Source: Nocardia tengchongensis (GTDB taxonomy: Bacteria; Actinomycetota; Actinomycetes; Mycobacteriales; Mycobacteriaceae). From it: 64,000 nucleotides of DNA. The notes below the pieces were generated by a model, which saw nothing but the letters and a program-made list of their open reading frames with translations, searched no databases and had not been told where the DNA came from. Below, in pieces: positions 1 through 8,565 of this stretch. A program made the translations under genes and the position numbers. The stretch spans positions 62,001 to 126,000 of the forward strand of contig NZ_CP074371.1 of the NCBI RefSeq assembly GCF_018362975.1, in the 5' to 3' direction. Each line of letters starts with the position of its first letter. Position 1 is the first letter of the stretch.

Positions 1-831
1 GGCCGCGGCCAGCTTCTCCCCCGCCAGCCGGGTCAGCACCGGATCACCCGGCAGCAGCACCGGTTGCGGCGCTTCGCCTTCGGCGCGCAGGCAGACCTCC
101 AGCCGCCACAGCTCGCCCGGCTCGTCGCCGTCGGGTTCCAGCAGGCGCAGCACCAGATCCGGCTCGCCCGCGGTGAGGCTGGTCCGCCAGTCCTCCAGCA
201 CCGACGCCACCCGATGCGACCCGGTCTCCAGCGGGGTGGCCTCCAGCAGCGCGGTCACCAAGGGATGCGACACCGAATCCGGCGCGGACAGGATGTCGGG
301 CGCGGGCGCGGAAACCCATTTGCTCGCAATGGGATCGGTCAGCTCGGCGACCAGATTCTCCAAGATTTCGGACGGGCGCCCGTTGTCCTTCAACGCCGAA
401 GGCATCGCGACGGCCAGCTCCGTCAGCCAGGCCCGCTGCCGCTGCCCGCCCACCAGCCGCCACCGCACCCACCACTCGCCGTCGTCGCGGCGCACCTCCG
501 GCACGATCCGGCCGGCCCGCACCCAGCGCTCGATCCCGCGCGCCACATGGCCCAGATACCGCAGATCCCCCGCCACCGGCCAGTGCGGCGGCAAATCCCC
601 CAGCAGCACCCGCACCGCCCCCTCCGGGGCCAGGGCATGCGCGGGCACCCGCGCCCGTTCGGTGCCGAACTCCCCCGCCAGCGTCACGTCCGCCCAATGC
701 CGCCACTTGGCCGCGCGCACCACCGACCGCAACGGCTCGGGCAGCTTCTCCGTCTCGTCCGCCAGTAAGAAGCCGTCCGGGTCGTGCCACAGCACCAGCC
801 CGGCCCCGGGCGTCCACAGTCCGTGCAGCAT
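1..831 (-). CDS. HelZ-type SNF2/DEAD-box helicase, N-terminal part (runs off left edge)
   Basis: An open frame of 277 codons runs from ATG at 831 to the left edge without a stop. It begins MLHGLWTPGAGLVLWHDPDG, which resembles the N-terminal region of the large actinobacterial SNF2 helicases (M. tuberculosis HelZ, Rv2101). Only this accessory region is visible; Walker and DExx motifs would lie outside the window. Codon use is normal throughout, and the stretch contains ordered motifs such as RVLLGDLPPHWPVAGDLRYL. The family is thought to be ATP-dependent nucleic-acid translocases, but the specific role is unknown. Identification rests on recalled family features. Confidence 0.75.
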   Translation of the reverse strand, partial: MLHGLWTPGAGLVLWHDPDGFLLADETEKLPEPLRSVVRAAKWRHWADVTLAGEFGTERARVPAHALAPEGAVRVLLGDLPPHWPVAGDLRYLGHVARGIERWVRAGRIVPEVRRDDGEWWVRWRLVGGQRQRAWLTELAVAMPSALKDNGRPSEILENLVAELTDPIASKWVSAPAPDILSAPDSVSHPLVTALLEATPLETGSHRVASVLEDWRTSLTAGEPDLVLRLLEPDGDEPGELWRLEVCLRAEGEAPQPVLLPGDPVLTRLAGEKLAAA

Positions 832-956
832 CCGCCCATCCAAGCAGCCCGCCCCGACAACCTCCCGGCTGCCCGCGCGAGGCCCTCCCCACTACCCGAG
901 AGTCAGATCCCTCTTTATTTCTGATCGGATACGGAACATACTGGATAAATCCGCAG

Positions 957-975
957 GTCACCGCATGTTGGTGAC
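957..975. promoter_or_regulatory. Inverted repeat upstream of small unknown gene
   Basis: GTCACC and GGTGAC arms are separated by 7 bases. They lie in the 222-base space between the helicase start (831) and the ATG at 1054, so this could be an operator for either gene. There is no other support. Confidence 0.25.
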
Positions 976-1053
976 ACCTGTGTGCGCACCCGACAATCAC
1001 CGCGACCCAATCCGGGGCCGTGGCACTTTCGATACCGTAGGGAGGCCGTGAAG

Positions 1054-1415
1054 ATGACGATTCTGCTCCAAGTGCTCGAGCAGAGCTTCACGCCCACAAC
1101 TCCGTGGGAACGCCGGAAGTTCACCTTCGTGGACGCAGCGAAGATCGTGGGGATGCGCCTGGACGGGCAGTCCGGCGTCTGGCTGGACCTGGCCCGGCCC
1201 GGAGAGTCACAGCGGCTCGCCCGCACGCCGGACCCACGCGACTCCATCACATTCCTGCTCACCGTGTTCGCCAAGATCGCCGAATGCGAGGACCGGGGCG
1301 GCTCGTGGCTCATCGGCACGACGGCGCGCACGTGGATTCCATTGCGGCCACGCGCTTTCCACCACAACTATCGGAGACCGCCGCCGACGACATCCTGGCG
1401 CACGCCTGGCTCTAG
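1054..1415 (+). CDS. Unknown small protein, interrupted by a single-base frameshift
   Basis: The start at 1054 (MTILLQVLEQSFTP) has a GGAGG ribosome-binding site 8 bases upstream. The frame reads naturally to about residue 89 (GSWLIGT), then becomes arginine/proline-rich shadow. The -1 frame carries the natural-looking tail DGAHVDSIAATRFPPQLSET and stops at 1415. Inserting one base near 1319 joins the two parts into a protein of about 120 residues. I do not recognise the family. No signal peptide or membrane segment is visible. It is one of eleven similar single-base interruptions in this window, so a sequence error is more likely than gene decay. Confidence 0.5.
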
Positions 1416-1483
1416 CCGACCCGCCGGGGTGCGAAGTCCGCACGACGACACGGCGGCGCACGTGACGCGGTACACCTGGTGCC

Positions 1484-2182
1484 GTGTGGCGCACGGGGTG
1501 GATCCGGCTGGTCGGCACGGTGGTCATCCTGTTCACGGTTCTGGGGTGCGGGACCGTCGGGCAGGAGACACCCGCGCCGGGCAGTCCCACCCGCGCCCAG
1601 CTCGAACGCCTGCTCGCGGGCGTGGTCAGCGTGCCGCACCGGCCCCGGCCGGGCGGTTACCAGCGCGGCTGCGGCGGCGGTCAGGGCTGCGTCTTCGGAC
1701 CGGCCTGGACCGACGACCACGACGGTCCGGGCGGCCACGATGGATGCGACAGCCGCAATACGGTGCTGGCCCGCCAGCTCACCGCGGTGAGCTTCCGGCC
1801 CGGGGACACCTGCGTGGTGGTCGCGGGCGCCCTGGACGATCCGTACACCGGGCGGCGCATCGCCTTCGAACGGGCGGCGGCCAAGGCCGTGCAGATCGAT
1901 CACGTGTATCCGCTGGCGGCCGCCTGGGACCTGGGCGCGTCGGGCTGGCCACCCGCGCGGCGGGTGCGGTTCGCCAACGACGTCGACTACAACCTGCTGG
2001 CCGTGGACGGAAAAACCAACCAGGACAAGGGCGATCGCACCCCCGCCGACTGGCTGCCGCCCGCGCGCGCCAACCGCTGCTTCTACGCGGGCAAGTACCT
2101 GACGGCCGCCAACCGCTACGGGCTACCCGTCACCGCCGCCGACCGCACCGCCCTCGCGGGCGTCGCCCGCGGTTGCCCATAA
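1484..2182 (+). CDS. Secreted lipoprotein with HNH/DUF1524-type nuclease domain
   Basis: The 232-residue protein has a hydrophobic leader ending in a lipobox (VLGC, Cys22), so it is predicted to be membrane-anchored outside the cell. The C-terminal half has the features of the GmrSD/DUF1524-like HNH family: an Asp-His pair in QIDHVYPLAAAW (residues 139-140) and NLLAVDGKTNQDKGD (170-184), which would supply the Asn and Lys of a beta-beta-alpha-metal fold. Related actinobacterial proteins are annotated as HNH endonuclease family proteins. A role as an exported nuclease is inferred. GTG 1484 is the start that gives a proper signal peptide. Its 3' end overlaps the convergent TetR gene by 60 bases. 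Confidence 0.7.
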   Translation: MWRTGWIRLVGTVVILFTVLGCGTVGQETPAPGSPTRAQLERLLAGVVSVPHRPRPGGYQRGCGGGQGCVFGPAWTDDHDGPGGHDGCDSRNTVLARQLTAVSFRPGDTCVVVAGALDDPYTGRRIAFERAAAKAVQIDHVYPLAAAWDLGASGWPPARRVRFANDVDYNLLAVDGKTNQDKGDRTPADWLPPARANRCFYAGKYLTAANRYGLPVTAADRTALAGVARGCP

Positions 2183-2794
2183 CCCCGCGAAATGCCGGTA
2201 CGCCTGCTCGGCGGTCAACCCCTGGGCCGGATCCATGACCGATTCCAGCAATCCGTAAAGGCCCCAGGAAAGAAAAGTGATCGTGGCGGCTGCCGCGACC
2301 GGGTCGGAACCCAGCCGCGGGCCCAGGTGCTCGGTGAGCAGCTCGGCGTACACCTGTCGGATCGACCGCAGCACAGTGGCGTTGGCCCGCTGCCCGATCA
2401 GCGGCCGGTACACGTCGGGATGCTCGTCGACCAGCCGGAACAGCATCTCGACCGGCAGCAGCGGCGGCGGCTCACCCCGATAGCGGGACAGCTGCGCCGA
2501 AATCTCCGCGCGCACATGCTCGATACAGCTGACCAGCAGCAGATCGTCCTTGTCGCGGTAGTGCGCGTAGAACGTGGAACGGCCGACATCGGCGCGATCG
2601 ATGATGTCGCGCACCGTGATTCGGGCATACGGCTGGGTGAGCATGAGTTCGATGAGCGCGCGGTGCAGGGCCGCGCGGGTCCGGCGGACCCGACGGTCGG
2701 CGCCGGGCTCGGCGGTGGTTTCCGGACGGTTCCCGGGTAGGTGTCCCGAAACGTACTCTTGCGCGGAAACTGGTTCTGGCCTGGCCTTTCCCAT
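2123..2794 (-). CDS. TetR-family transcriptional regulator
   Basis: The protein has 223 residues. The N-terminal helix-turn-helix reads RALIELMLTQPYARITVRDI then VGRSTFYAHYRDKDDLL, the typical TetR pattern with a Tyr-rich recognition helix. A C-terminal ligand-binding domain of the TetR_C type follows (PVEMLFRLVDEHPDVYRPLI). ATG 2794 is the only good start after the shadow region upstream. It is divergent from, and only 6 bases away from, the methyltransferase start at 2801, so it probably controls that gene and itself. The ligand is unknown. Confidence 0.8.
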   Translation of the reverse strand: MGKARPEPVSAQEYVSGHLPGNRPETTAEPGADRRVRRTRAALHRALIELMLTQPYARITVRDIIDRADVGRSTFYAHYRDKDDLLLVSCIEHVRAEISAQLSRYRGEPPPLLPVEMLFRLVDEHPDVYRPLIGQRANATVLRSIRQVYAELLTEHLGPRLGSDPVAAAATITFLSWGLYGLLESVMDPAQGLTAEQAYRHFAGLWATAGDAREGGAVGGGDG

Positions 2795-2800
2795 ACTTCG

Positions 2801-3523
2801 ATGATGGAATACATGACCCAGAACAAGCAAGTGTCCGATATCGCAGACCGGTCCGTCGGCGGGCTCATCACCTGGCCGCGCGGCTATCAGCTGCTCACCG
2901 GCGTCTATTTCCTGGGCCGCGCCGGGGGCCTGGTGCGGCACTTCGCCGCCACCGCCGGGATCCGGCCCGGTGACCACGCCATCGACCTCGGCTGCGGACC
3001 CGGGCGGCTGGCCAACGAGCTGGCCCGCCAGACCGGACCGCAGGGCCGGGTGGTCGGCGTCGATCCGTCCGCGCCGATGATCGAGTACGCGCGGGCCCAC
3101 GCCGCCGCGAATTGCGCCTTCGAGCTCGGGGCGGCCCAGTCGCTGCCGTACCCCGACGCCTCCTTCGATGTGGCCACCTGCACCTTCGCCATGCACCACA
3201 TCGCCGAGGCGGATCGAATCACCGCGCTGGCGGGCATCTTCCGCGTGCTGCGGCCCGGCGGCCGCCTCCTGCTGGCCGACACCCATCCCGCGACCTCCGG
3301 CGTACGCGGACTGGCCATTCGCGCCATGGCGGGGCTGGCCGCGCACCGCGAGGGCCACGGCTCCGGCGGCCACGGGCACACCCACGATGAGCCCGCCGAT
3401 GCGCTGGCGGCCGTCGATGTCCGCCGCTACCGGGGTCCGCTCGCCGACATCGGTTTCACGGCAATCGAATTCCGCACCGGACCGTTCGCCACCGGCATCC
3501 TCACCGCCGTCAAACCCGACTGA
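2801..3523 (+). CDS. Class I SAM-dependent methyltransferase
   Basis: The 240-residue protein shows the Rossmann methyltransferase motifs: motif I DLGCGPG (62-68), acidic VVGVDPS (motif II, about 84-90), SFDVATC (121-127) and the post-III RVLRPGGRLLLAD (148-160). This matches the Methyltransf_11/UbiE-like group acting on small molecules. A histidine-rich loop at about 182-195 (six His in 14 residues) is unusual for the family and could bind metal. Starts at 2801, 2804 and 2813 are in frame. It is transcribed away from the TetR gene and ends flush against the convergent sulfurtransferase gene. The substrate is unknown. Confidence 0.75.
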   Translation: MMEYMTQNKQVSDIADRSVGGLITWPRGYQLLTGVYFLGRAGGLVRHFAATAGIRPGDHAIDLGCGPGRLANELARQTGPQGRVVGVDPSAPMIEYARAHAAANCAFELGAAQSLPYPDASFDVATCTFAMHHIAEADRITALAGIFRVLRPGGRLLLADTHPATSGVRGLAIRAMAGLAAHREGHGSGGHGHTHDEPADALAAVDVRRYRGPLADIGFTAIEFRTGPFATGILTAVKPD

Positions 3524-4357
3524 TCAGGCCCGTTCGGCTCCGGTGGCGGCTGGGCGCTTCGGGTCGTTGGACCATTGGGACCAGGAGCCCGGGTAGAGGG
3601 CGGCGTCGATGCCCGCCACCGCCAGCGCCGCGACCTGGTGGGCCGCGGTGACGCCGGAGCCGCAGTACACCGCGACCGGTCCGGAGCCGAAACCCTGGAA
3701 GCGGGAGGCCAATTCGATGAGCGGCCGGAAATGTCCGGCGGCCGTGAGATTCTCGGCGGTCGGCGCGCTGACCGCGCCCGGAATGTGGCCCGCGCGCGGG
3801 TCGACGGGCTCCAGCTCACCGCGATAGCGCTCGCCCGCGCGGGCATCCAGCAGCACGCCCTGCCAGCCGGCCGCGCCATCGGCGTCGATAGTCGGCATGT
3901 GGCCCGGGGACAGCACCACGGTGCCGGGTTCCGGATCGGGTTCGTCACCGGCGACGATCTTGCCGCCGGCGGTTTCCCACGCGGGCAGGCCGCCGTCCAG
4001 GATCCGGACGTCGGCGACCCCGGCCCAGCGCAGCAGCCACCAGGCGCGCGCGGCGGCCATGCCGCCGGTGGCGTCGTACACGACCACGGTGTCGCCGTCG
4101 GAGACGCCCCAACTGCGCGCGCACTTCTGCAAATGCGGCAATTCCGGCATGGGGTGGCGGCCCTTGGCGACGGAGGGCGGATCGGCGAGTTCGGTTTCCA
4201 GATCGACGAATACCGCGCCCGGAATGTGCCCGTCCAAATAGTGCTGCGGTCCGTCCGGATCCCCGAGCGCCCACCGCACATCCAGCAATCGCACCCGGCT
4301 GCCGCCCGCTTCCAGCAGGTCCGCAAGCTCCGCAACCGAAATCAGCACCGAACTCAA
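3524..4357 (-). CDS. Thiosulfate/3-mercaptopyruvate sulfurtransferase (two rhodanese domains)
   Basis: The 277-residue protein has two rhodanese domains. The N-terminal, non-catalytic one contains GHIPGAVFVD (43-52). The C-terminal catalytic one contains GHIPGAV (190-196) and the active-site loop YCGSGVTAAH with Cys232. A CGSGVT loop favours mercaptopyruvate as donor in known family members. I chose TTG 4357 because a GAGGAG ribosome-binding site lies 5 bases upstream; the frame stays open beyond it. The role is sulfur transfer or cyanide detoxification in the cytoplasm. Compare sseA at 44813-45712, where the equivalent Cys is missing. Confidence 0.8.
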   Translation of the reverse strand: MSSVLISVAELADLLEAGGSRVRLLDVRWALGDPDGPQHYLDGHIPGAVFVDLETELADPPSVAKGRHPMPELPHLQKCARSWGVSDGDTVVVYDATGGMAAARAWWLLRWAGVADVRILDGGLPAWETAGGKIVAGDEPDPEPGTVVLSPGHMPTIDADGAAGWQGVLLDARAGERYRGELEPVDPRAGHIPGAVSAPTAENLTAAGHFRPLIELASRFQGFGSGPVAVYCGSGVTAAHQVAALAVAGIDAALYPGSWSQWSNDPKRPAATGAERA

Positions 4358-4529
4358 GCCAACTCCTCTTCGCCGATTCACCGCACCATGAAGCCGATTC
4401 CGCTCCACCCTAACCAGACCGGGCCGCACCCCGCAGCCGCCCGCCCGTCCCTGGCCGACAACGGATAGCCGTCCCGCCGGCCCTGGCCGCGACCCACGGC
4501 CACCCTCGCCCCACCACGAAGACCGGGCG

Positions 4530-5738
4530 TCAGGATGCGACCGGGGGCAGGAACCAGCGGACGACCAGGCCCGCGACCAGGGCCCAAAAGGCCGCGCCGA
4601 TGCCGAGCAGTGCGATGCCGGAGGCTGCCACCAGGAAGGTGAGGGCGGCCGCGGAGCGATGGGCGGCAGGGGTGAGGGCGGCGGTCAGCGCACTCGCGAG
4701 AGTCGCGATGAGGGCAAGGCCCGCAACGGTTTCCAGCACACCTTTGGGGGCGGCTGCGACCAGCATGACCAGCGCTCCGGACGCCAGCGCGAGCACCAGG
4801 TAGGCGCAGCCCGCCGTGCACGCCGCGATCCAGCGGCGCTTCGGATCGGGGTGGGCCGACGGGGCCGCCGAGAGCGCGGCGCTGATGGCCGCCAGGTTGA
4901 TGGCGTGGCCGCCGGCGGGCGCGCCGAGCATGGTGCCCAGGCCGGTGACCGTCATGGCCGCGCGCCACGGCACCCGATAGTCGAAGGTGCGCATCACCGC
5001 GGTTCCCGGAATGTTCTGCGCGGCCATGGTCACCACGTACAACGGCACCGCGACGCCGATCATGGCCTGCCAACTCCAGTGCGGCACAGTCCATTCCAGG
5101 CGCGGCACCATGGCGGGCAGGTCCAGGCGACGATGGTGCACGGCGATGTCGATGCTCGAACCGACGGCCGCTACGGCGAACGCGGCCAGCACCGACCAGC
5201 GCGGCGCGAAGCGTTGCAGCACAAGCCAGGTCACGATGACCGGCACCACCACCGCCGGGCTCACCGGCAGTGCCTTCACGGGCGCGAGGCACAGCGGCAA
5301 CAGCACGCCGGCGAGCATGGCCTGCGCGATCTCCACCGGAATCGCGGCGATCAGCGCGCCCAGCCGGTCCCAGAATCCGGTCAGCACGATGAGTCCGCCC
5401 ACCACCGCGAACGCGCCCACCGCGGCCGCCCAGCCGCCCGCCACCGCACCGGTGCTCGCCAGCAGCGCCGCGCCGGGCGTGGACCAGGCCAGCGTGATCG
5501 GCATCCGGTAGCGCCGGCTCAGCACGATCATGCCGACCGCCTGGGTCACGCAGACTGCCAGCAGTCCCGACGCGGCCTGCGCCGAAGTCGCGCCCATCGC
5601 GGTCAGTCCGGCCAGCACCACGGCGAACGAACTGGTGAATCCGACCAGCGCGGTGACGATTCCGGCTCCGATGGGCTGGCCGAGGCCCGCCGCCGGTGGG
5701 CTCTCGACCTGCGCGGTGCCGGTGACGCTGGTGCTCAT
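4530..5738 (-). CDS. benE: BenE-family benzoate/aromatic acid transporter
   Basis: The 402-residue protein is almost entirely hydrophobic with about 12 membrane spans. It carries features of the BenE family (benzoate:H+ symporters): GFTSSFAVVLAGL near the N-terminus, LAWSTPGAALLAS (82-94) and a GAPAGGHAINLAAI segment around 268-281. BenE proteins import benzoate in Pseudomonas and Acinetobacter. No aromatic-degradation gene lies next to it here, so the actual substrate is uncertain. The start ATG 5738 gives a short polar N-terminus before the first span. The 172 bases to the sulfurtransferase start show nothing clear. Confidence 0.8.
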   Translation of the reverse strand: MSTSVTGTAQVESPPAAGLGQPIGAGIVTALVGFTSSFAVVLAGLTAMGATSAQAASGLLAVCVTQAVGMIVLSRRYRMPITLAWSTPGAALLASTGAVAGGWAAAVGAFAVVGGLIVLTGFWDRLGALIAAIPVEIAQAMLAGVLLPLCLAPVKALPVSPAVVVPVIVTWLVLQRFAPRWSVLAAFAVAAVGSSIDIAVHHRRLDLPAMVPRLEWTVPHWSWQAMIGVAVPLYVVTMAAQNIPGTAVMRTFDYRVPWRAAMTVTGLGTMLGAPAGGHAINLAAISAALSAAPSAHPDPKRRWIAACTAGCAYLVLALASGALVMLVAAAPKGVLETVAGLALIATLASALTAALTPAAHRSAAALTFLVAASGIALLGIGAAFWALVAGLVVRWFLPPVAS

Positions 5739-5801
5739 GGAGTCATCGTCGCGGTCCAGTCACCCCACGGTCACCAGCCAATCCGCCGAAACTGGCCTGA
5801 A

Positions 5802-6344
5802 TTACGCCCCGCCGCCGGCGGCCAGGCGATCCAGCAGCGGCGTGATGCGCGGCCCCACCAGCGACTGCATGACCAGCGCCATATTGGTGCGCTCCACCCC
5901 GGGAATCTTCAGGATGCTGCCGGCCACGCGGTACAGATCCTCCGCGTCCGCGGCCACCACCCGGACCGTCAGATCGGTCGGCCCGGTCATGCCGCAGACC
6001 TCGGTGACCTCCGGGATCTCGGCGAGTTCGGCGGCCACGGAATCGAGCCGATGCTGGTCCACCACGACCGCGACGAAGGCCGCCAGCGAGTACCCCAGCG
6101 CCCGCGGATCGACCCGGCGCTCGAAACTGGCCAGCACCCCGCTCGACTCCCAGCGGGCCAGCCGAGCCTGCACGGTATTGCGGGACAGCCCCAGCCGGGC
6201 GGCCAGTTCGACACCGGTCGCGCGCGGGTTGGCGACCAGTTCCAGCAACAGCCGGGCATCGGTCGCGTCGAGCGGGACGGCATTGGGCTCCCTGCTGCTC
6301 ATGGGTGTCAGTATGTCACTCATGACCGGGCTTCGACCGTGCAT
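5802..6344 (-). CDS. Lrp/AsnC-family regulator, probable regulator of the bkd genes
   Basis: The protein has up to 180 residues. The N-terminal winged HTH is LDATDARLLLELVANPRATG then LGLSRNTVQARLARWESSGV, and the C-terminal RAM (AsnC_trans_reg) ligand domain includes VTEVCGMTGPTDLTVRV. The family senses amino acids. It is divergent from the branched-chain oxoacid dehydrogenase genes, the arrangement known for BkdR-type regulators, so control by leucine, isoleucine or valine is likely. In-frame ATGs at 6344, 6323 and 6302 are all possible; none has a strong ribosome-binding site. Confidence 0.8.
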   Translation of the reverse strand: MHGRSPVMSDILTPMSSREPNAVPLDATDARLLLELVANPRATGVELAARLGLSRNTVQARLARWESSGVLASFERRVDPRALGYSLAAFVAVVVDQHRLDSVAAELAEIPEVTEVCGMTGPTDLTVRVVAADAEDLYRVAGSILKIPGVERTNMALVMQSLVGPRITPLLDRLAAGGGA

Positions 6345-6381
6345 TCTGCTCAGTGCGGCGCGTCAAGCTTGCACATATCGC

Positions 6382-6398
6382 CAAGCAGAGGATGCTTG
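6382..6398. promoter_or_regulatory. Candidate Lrp-type operator between bkd regulator and bkdA
   Basis: CAAGCA and TGCTTG form perfect 6-bp arms around a 5-base spacer, about the size of an Lrp/AsnC half-complex site. It sits 38 bases upstream of the regulator start and 84 upstream of bkdA. A further CAAGCTTG lies just to the left (6364-6371). Confidence 0.4.
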
Positions 6399-6481
6399 TG
6401 ATACAGGACACACATCGCTGGACCACACGGACACAATCCCGCGGCGACAACGATGCAACCCGGTGTCAGGAGGCGAAACCC

Positions 6482-7561
6482 ATGCCCGAGAAGAACACCT
6501 ATCCGGTGCAGCTCATTCAGCCCGACGGCCACCGCGTCCACGATCGCGTGCACGCCCCGCTGGTCGCCGACATCGACGGCACCCGCCTGCGGGCCCTGTA
6601 CACCGACATGGTCGTGGCCCGGCGCATCGACACCGAGGCCACCGCCCTGCAACGACAGGGCCAGCTCGGACTGTGGCCGCCGCTGCTCGGCCAGGAGGCC
6701 GCGCAGATCGGCTCCGCCCACGCCCTCGCGCCCGACGACTACGTGTTCTGCAGCTACCGCGAGGCCGGCGTCGCCTACTGCCGCGGCGTCGCCCCCGAGG
6801 ACCTCACCCGGCTCTGGCGCGGGGTCGCGCACTCCTGCTGGGACGCCGACGCCGTGCGGATGACCAATCCCGCGATCGTGGTCGGCTCGCAGGGCCTGCA
6901 CGCCACCGGCTACGCCTACGCCGCGCACCTGGAGGGCGCCGAGATCGCCACCATCGCCTACTTCGGCGACGGCGCGACCAGCCAGGGCGATATCGCCGAG
7001 GCGCTGGGCTTCGCGGCGACCTGGTCGGCGCCGGTGGTGTTCTTCTGCCAGAACAACCACTGGGCGATCAGCGCGCCGGTGCGGGTGCAGAGCGCCACCC
7101 CGATCGCGCGCCGCGCCCTCGGCTACGGCCTTCCCGGCGTCCAGGTCGACGGCAACGACGTGCTCGCCGTGCTGGCCGTGACCCGCGAGGCACTGCGGCG
7201 CGCCCGCGCGGGCGGCGGACCCAGTTTCATCGAGGCCATCACCTACCGGATGGGCCCGCACACCACCGCCGACGACCCCACCCGCTACCGCGACGCCGCC
7301 GAACTCGAACTCTGGCAGCGCCGCGACCCCATCGACCGGATGCGGCGGCTGCTCGAACGAGAAGACCTGTGGGACGGCGACTTCGAGCGGTCGGTGACCG
7401 CCCGCGCCGACGATGTCGCGGCCCGCCTGCGCACCGCCACCCTCACCATGCCCGACCCGGAACCCGACCAGCTCTTCGACCACGTGTACGCCACCCCGCA
7501 TCGGCTGATCGAGGAAGAACGCCGCGAGTACGCGGCCTACCTTGAGGGAGTCGGACGATGA
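6482..7561 (+). CDS. bkdA: Branched-chain 2-oxoacid dehydrogenase E1 alpha subunit
   Basis: The 359-residue E1 alpha subunit is thiamine-diphosphate dependent and decarboxylates 2-oxoisovalerate and related oxoacids from Val, Leu and Ile. The ThDP motif starts at GDGATSQGD (162-170) and ends at the NN pair (191-192). LPGVQVDGNDVLAV and a typical E1 alpha C-terminus (PHTTADDPTRYR) follow. The start ATG 6482 has an AGGAGG site about 8 bases upstream; the frame stays open upstream but is not coding-like. The stop overlaps the bkdB start by 4 bases (ATGA). It corresponds to BkdA, Rv2497c, in M. tuberculosis. Confidence 0.88.
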   Translation: MPEKNTYPVQLIQPDGHRVHDRVHAPLVADIDGTRLRALYTDMVVARRIDTEATALQRQGQLGLWPPLLGQEAAQIGSAHALAPDDYVFCSYREAGVAYCRGVAPEDLTRLWRGVAHSCWDADAVRMTNPAIVVGSQGLHATGYAYAAHLEGAEIATIAYFGDGATSQGDIAEALGFAATWSAPVVFFCQNNHWAISAPVRVQSATPIARRALGYGLPGVQVDGNDVLAVLAVTREALRRARAGGGPSFIEAITYRMGPHTTADDPTRYRDAAELELWQRRDPIDRMRRLLEREDLWDGDFERSVTARADDVAARLRTATLTMPDPEPDQLFDHVYATPHRLIEEERREYAAYLEGVGR

Positions 7562-8540
7562 AGACCACCTTCGCGGGCGCGATCAATCAGGGCCTGCGCC
7601 GCGCCCTGGAGGACGATTCGAAGGTCGTGCTGATGGGTGAGGACATCGGCCGGCTGGGCGGTGTCTTCCGGGTCACCGACACGCTGCAGAAGGATTTCGG
7701 CAACAACCGCGTCATCGACAGCCCGCTGGCCGAATCCGGAATCGTGGGAACGGCTTTCGGAATGGCATTGCGGGGGCTGCGCCCGGTTTGTGAAATCCAG
7801 TTCGACGGATTCGTGTATCCGGCGTTCGACCAGATCGTCTCGCAGGTCGCGAAAATCCACGCCCGCACCGCGGAAAAGTGACCGCGCCCATCACCATTCG
7901 CATTCCGTTCGGCGGCGGCATCGGCTCGGTGGAACACCACTCGGAATCGCCGGAGGCGTATTTCGCGCACACCGCGGGACTGCGAGTGGTGTCGCCCAGC
8001 AATCCGGCCGACGCCTATCTGATGATCCGGCAGGCCATCGCGCTGGACGATCCTGTGATCTTCTTCGAACCGAAACGCCGGTATTGGGACAAAGCCGACG
8101 TGGATTTCGACCGGCTGGACCGCGACGACGGAATAGCGCTCGACCAGGCCCGCGTCTGCGCCTCCGGGGAGGACGCCACCATTGTCGCCTACGGCGGCAC
8201 CGTGGCTACGGCGCTCACCGCCGCCGATATCGCGGCATCGGAAGGACATTCGATCGAGGTGATCGATCTGCGCAGCCTCTCGCCCATCGATTTCGACACC
8301 ATCGAGACCTCGGTGCGGAAAACCGGGCGGTTGATCGTGGTGCACGAGGCCCCCGTATTCGCCGGGCTGGGAGCCGAAATCGCGGCGCGCGTCACGGAAC
8401 GCTGCTTCTACCATCTGGAATCACCGGTATTGCGCGTCGGTGGCTTCGACATCCCCTACCCCCCGGCTAAACTCGAGCGGCACCACCTGCCCGACCCCGA
8501 TCGCATTCTCGCCGCGGTCGATCGCACGCTCGCCGCATGA
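7558..8540 (+). CDS. bkdB: Branched-chain 2-oxoacid dehydrogenase E1 beta subunit, split by a frameshift
   Basis: Two abutting frames together give a complete E1 beta. 7558-7881 encodes MKTTFAGAINQGLRRALEDD through SQVAKIHARTAEK, and 7878-8540 continues with APITIRIPFGGGIGSVEHHS to the normal C-terminus. In intact homologues these segments are continuous. Adding one base to the GCGGAAAAG stretch near 7872 restores one reading frame of about 327 residues. As written, the second frame has a GTG overlapping the TGA of the first (GTGA), so two coupled polypeptides are formally possible. The break falls inside the pyrimidine-binding domain, which makes a working split unlikely. A sequence error is the best explanation. 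Confidence 0.8.
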
Positions 8541-8565
8541 ATGGTTACCGCACGGAGGACGCCCG

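Noticed and set aside
44-1000. Open frame of 318 codons on the minus strand
   Set aside because: It is almost pure Gly/Ala/Arg, a shadow of the HelZ-type gene read in another frame from 831 leftwards.
982-2238. Single 418-codon plus-strand frame
   Set aside because: Only about its first third is coding-like; the rest is a shadow of the lipoprotein gene in another frame.
4659-6401. 580-codon plus-strand frame
   Set aside because: Antisense to BenE and the Lrp gene; composition is His/Gln/Arg-rich shadow.
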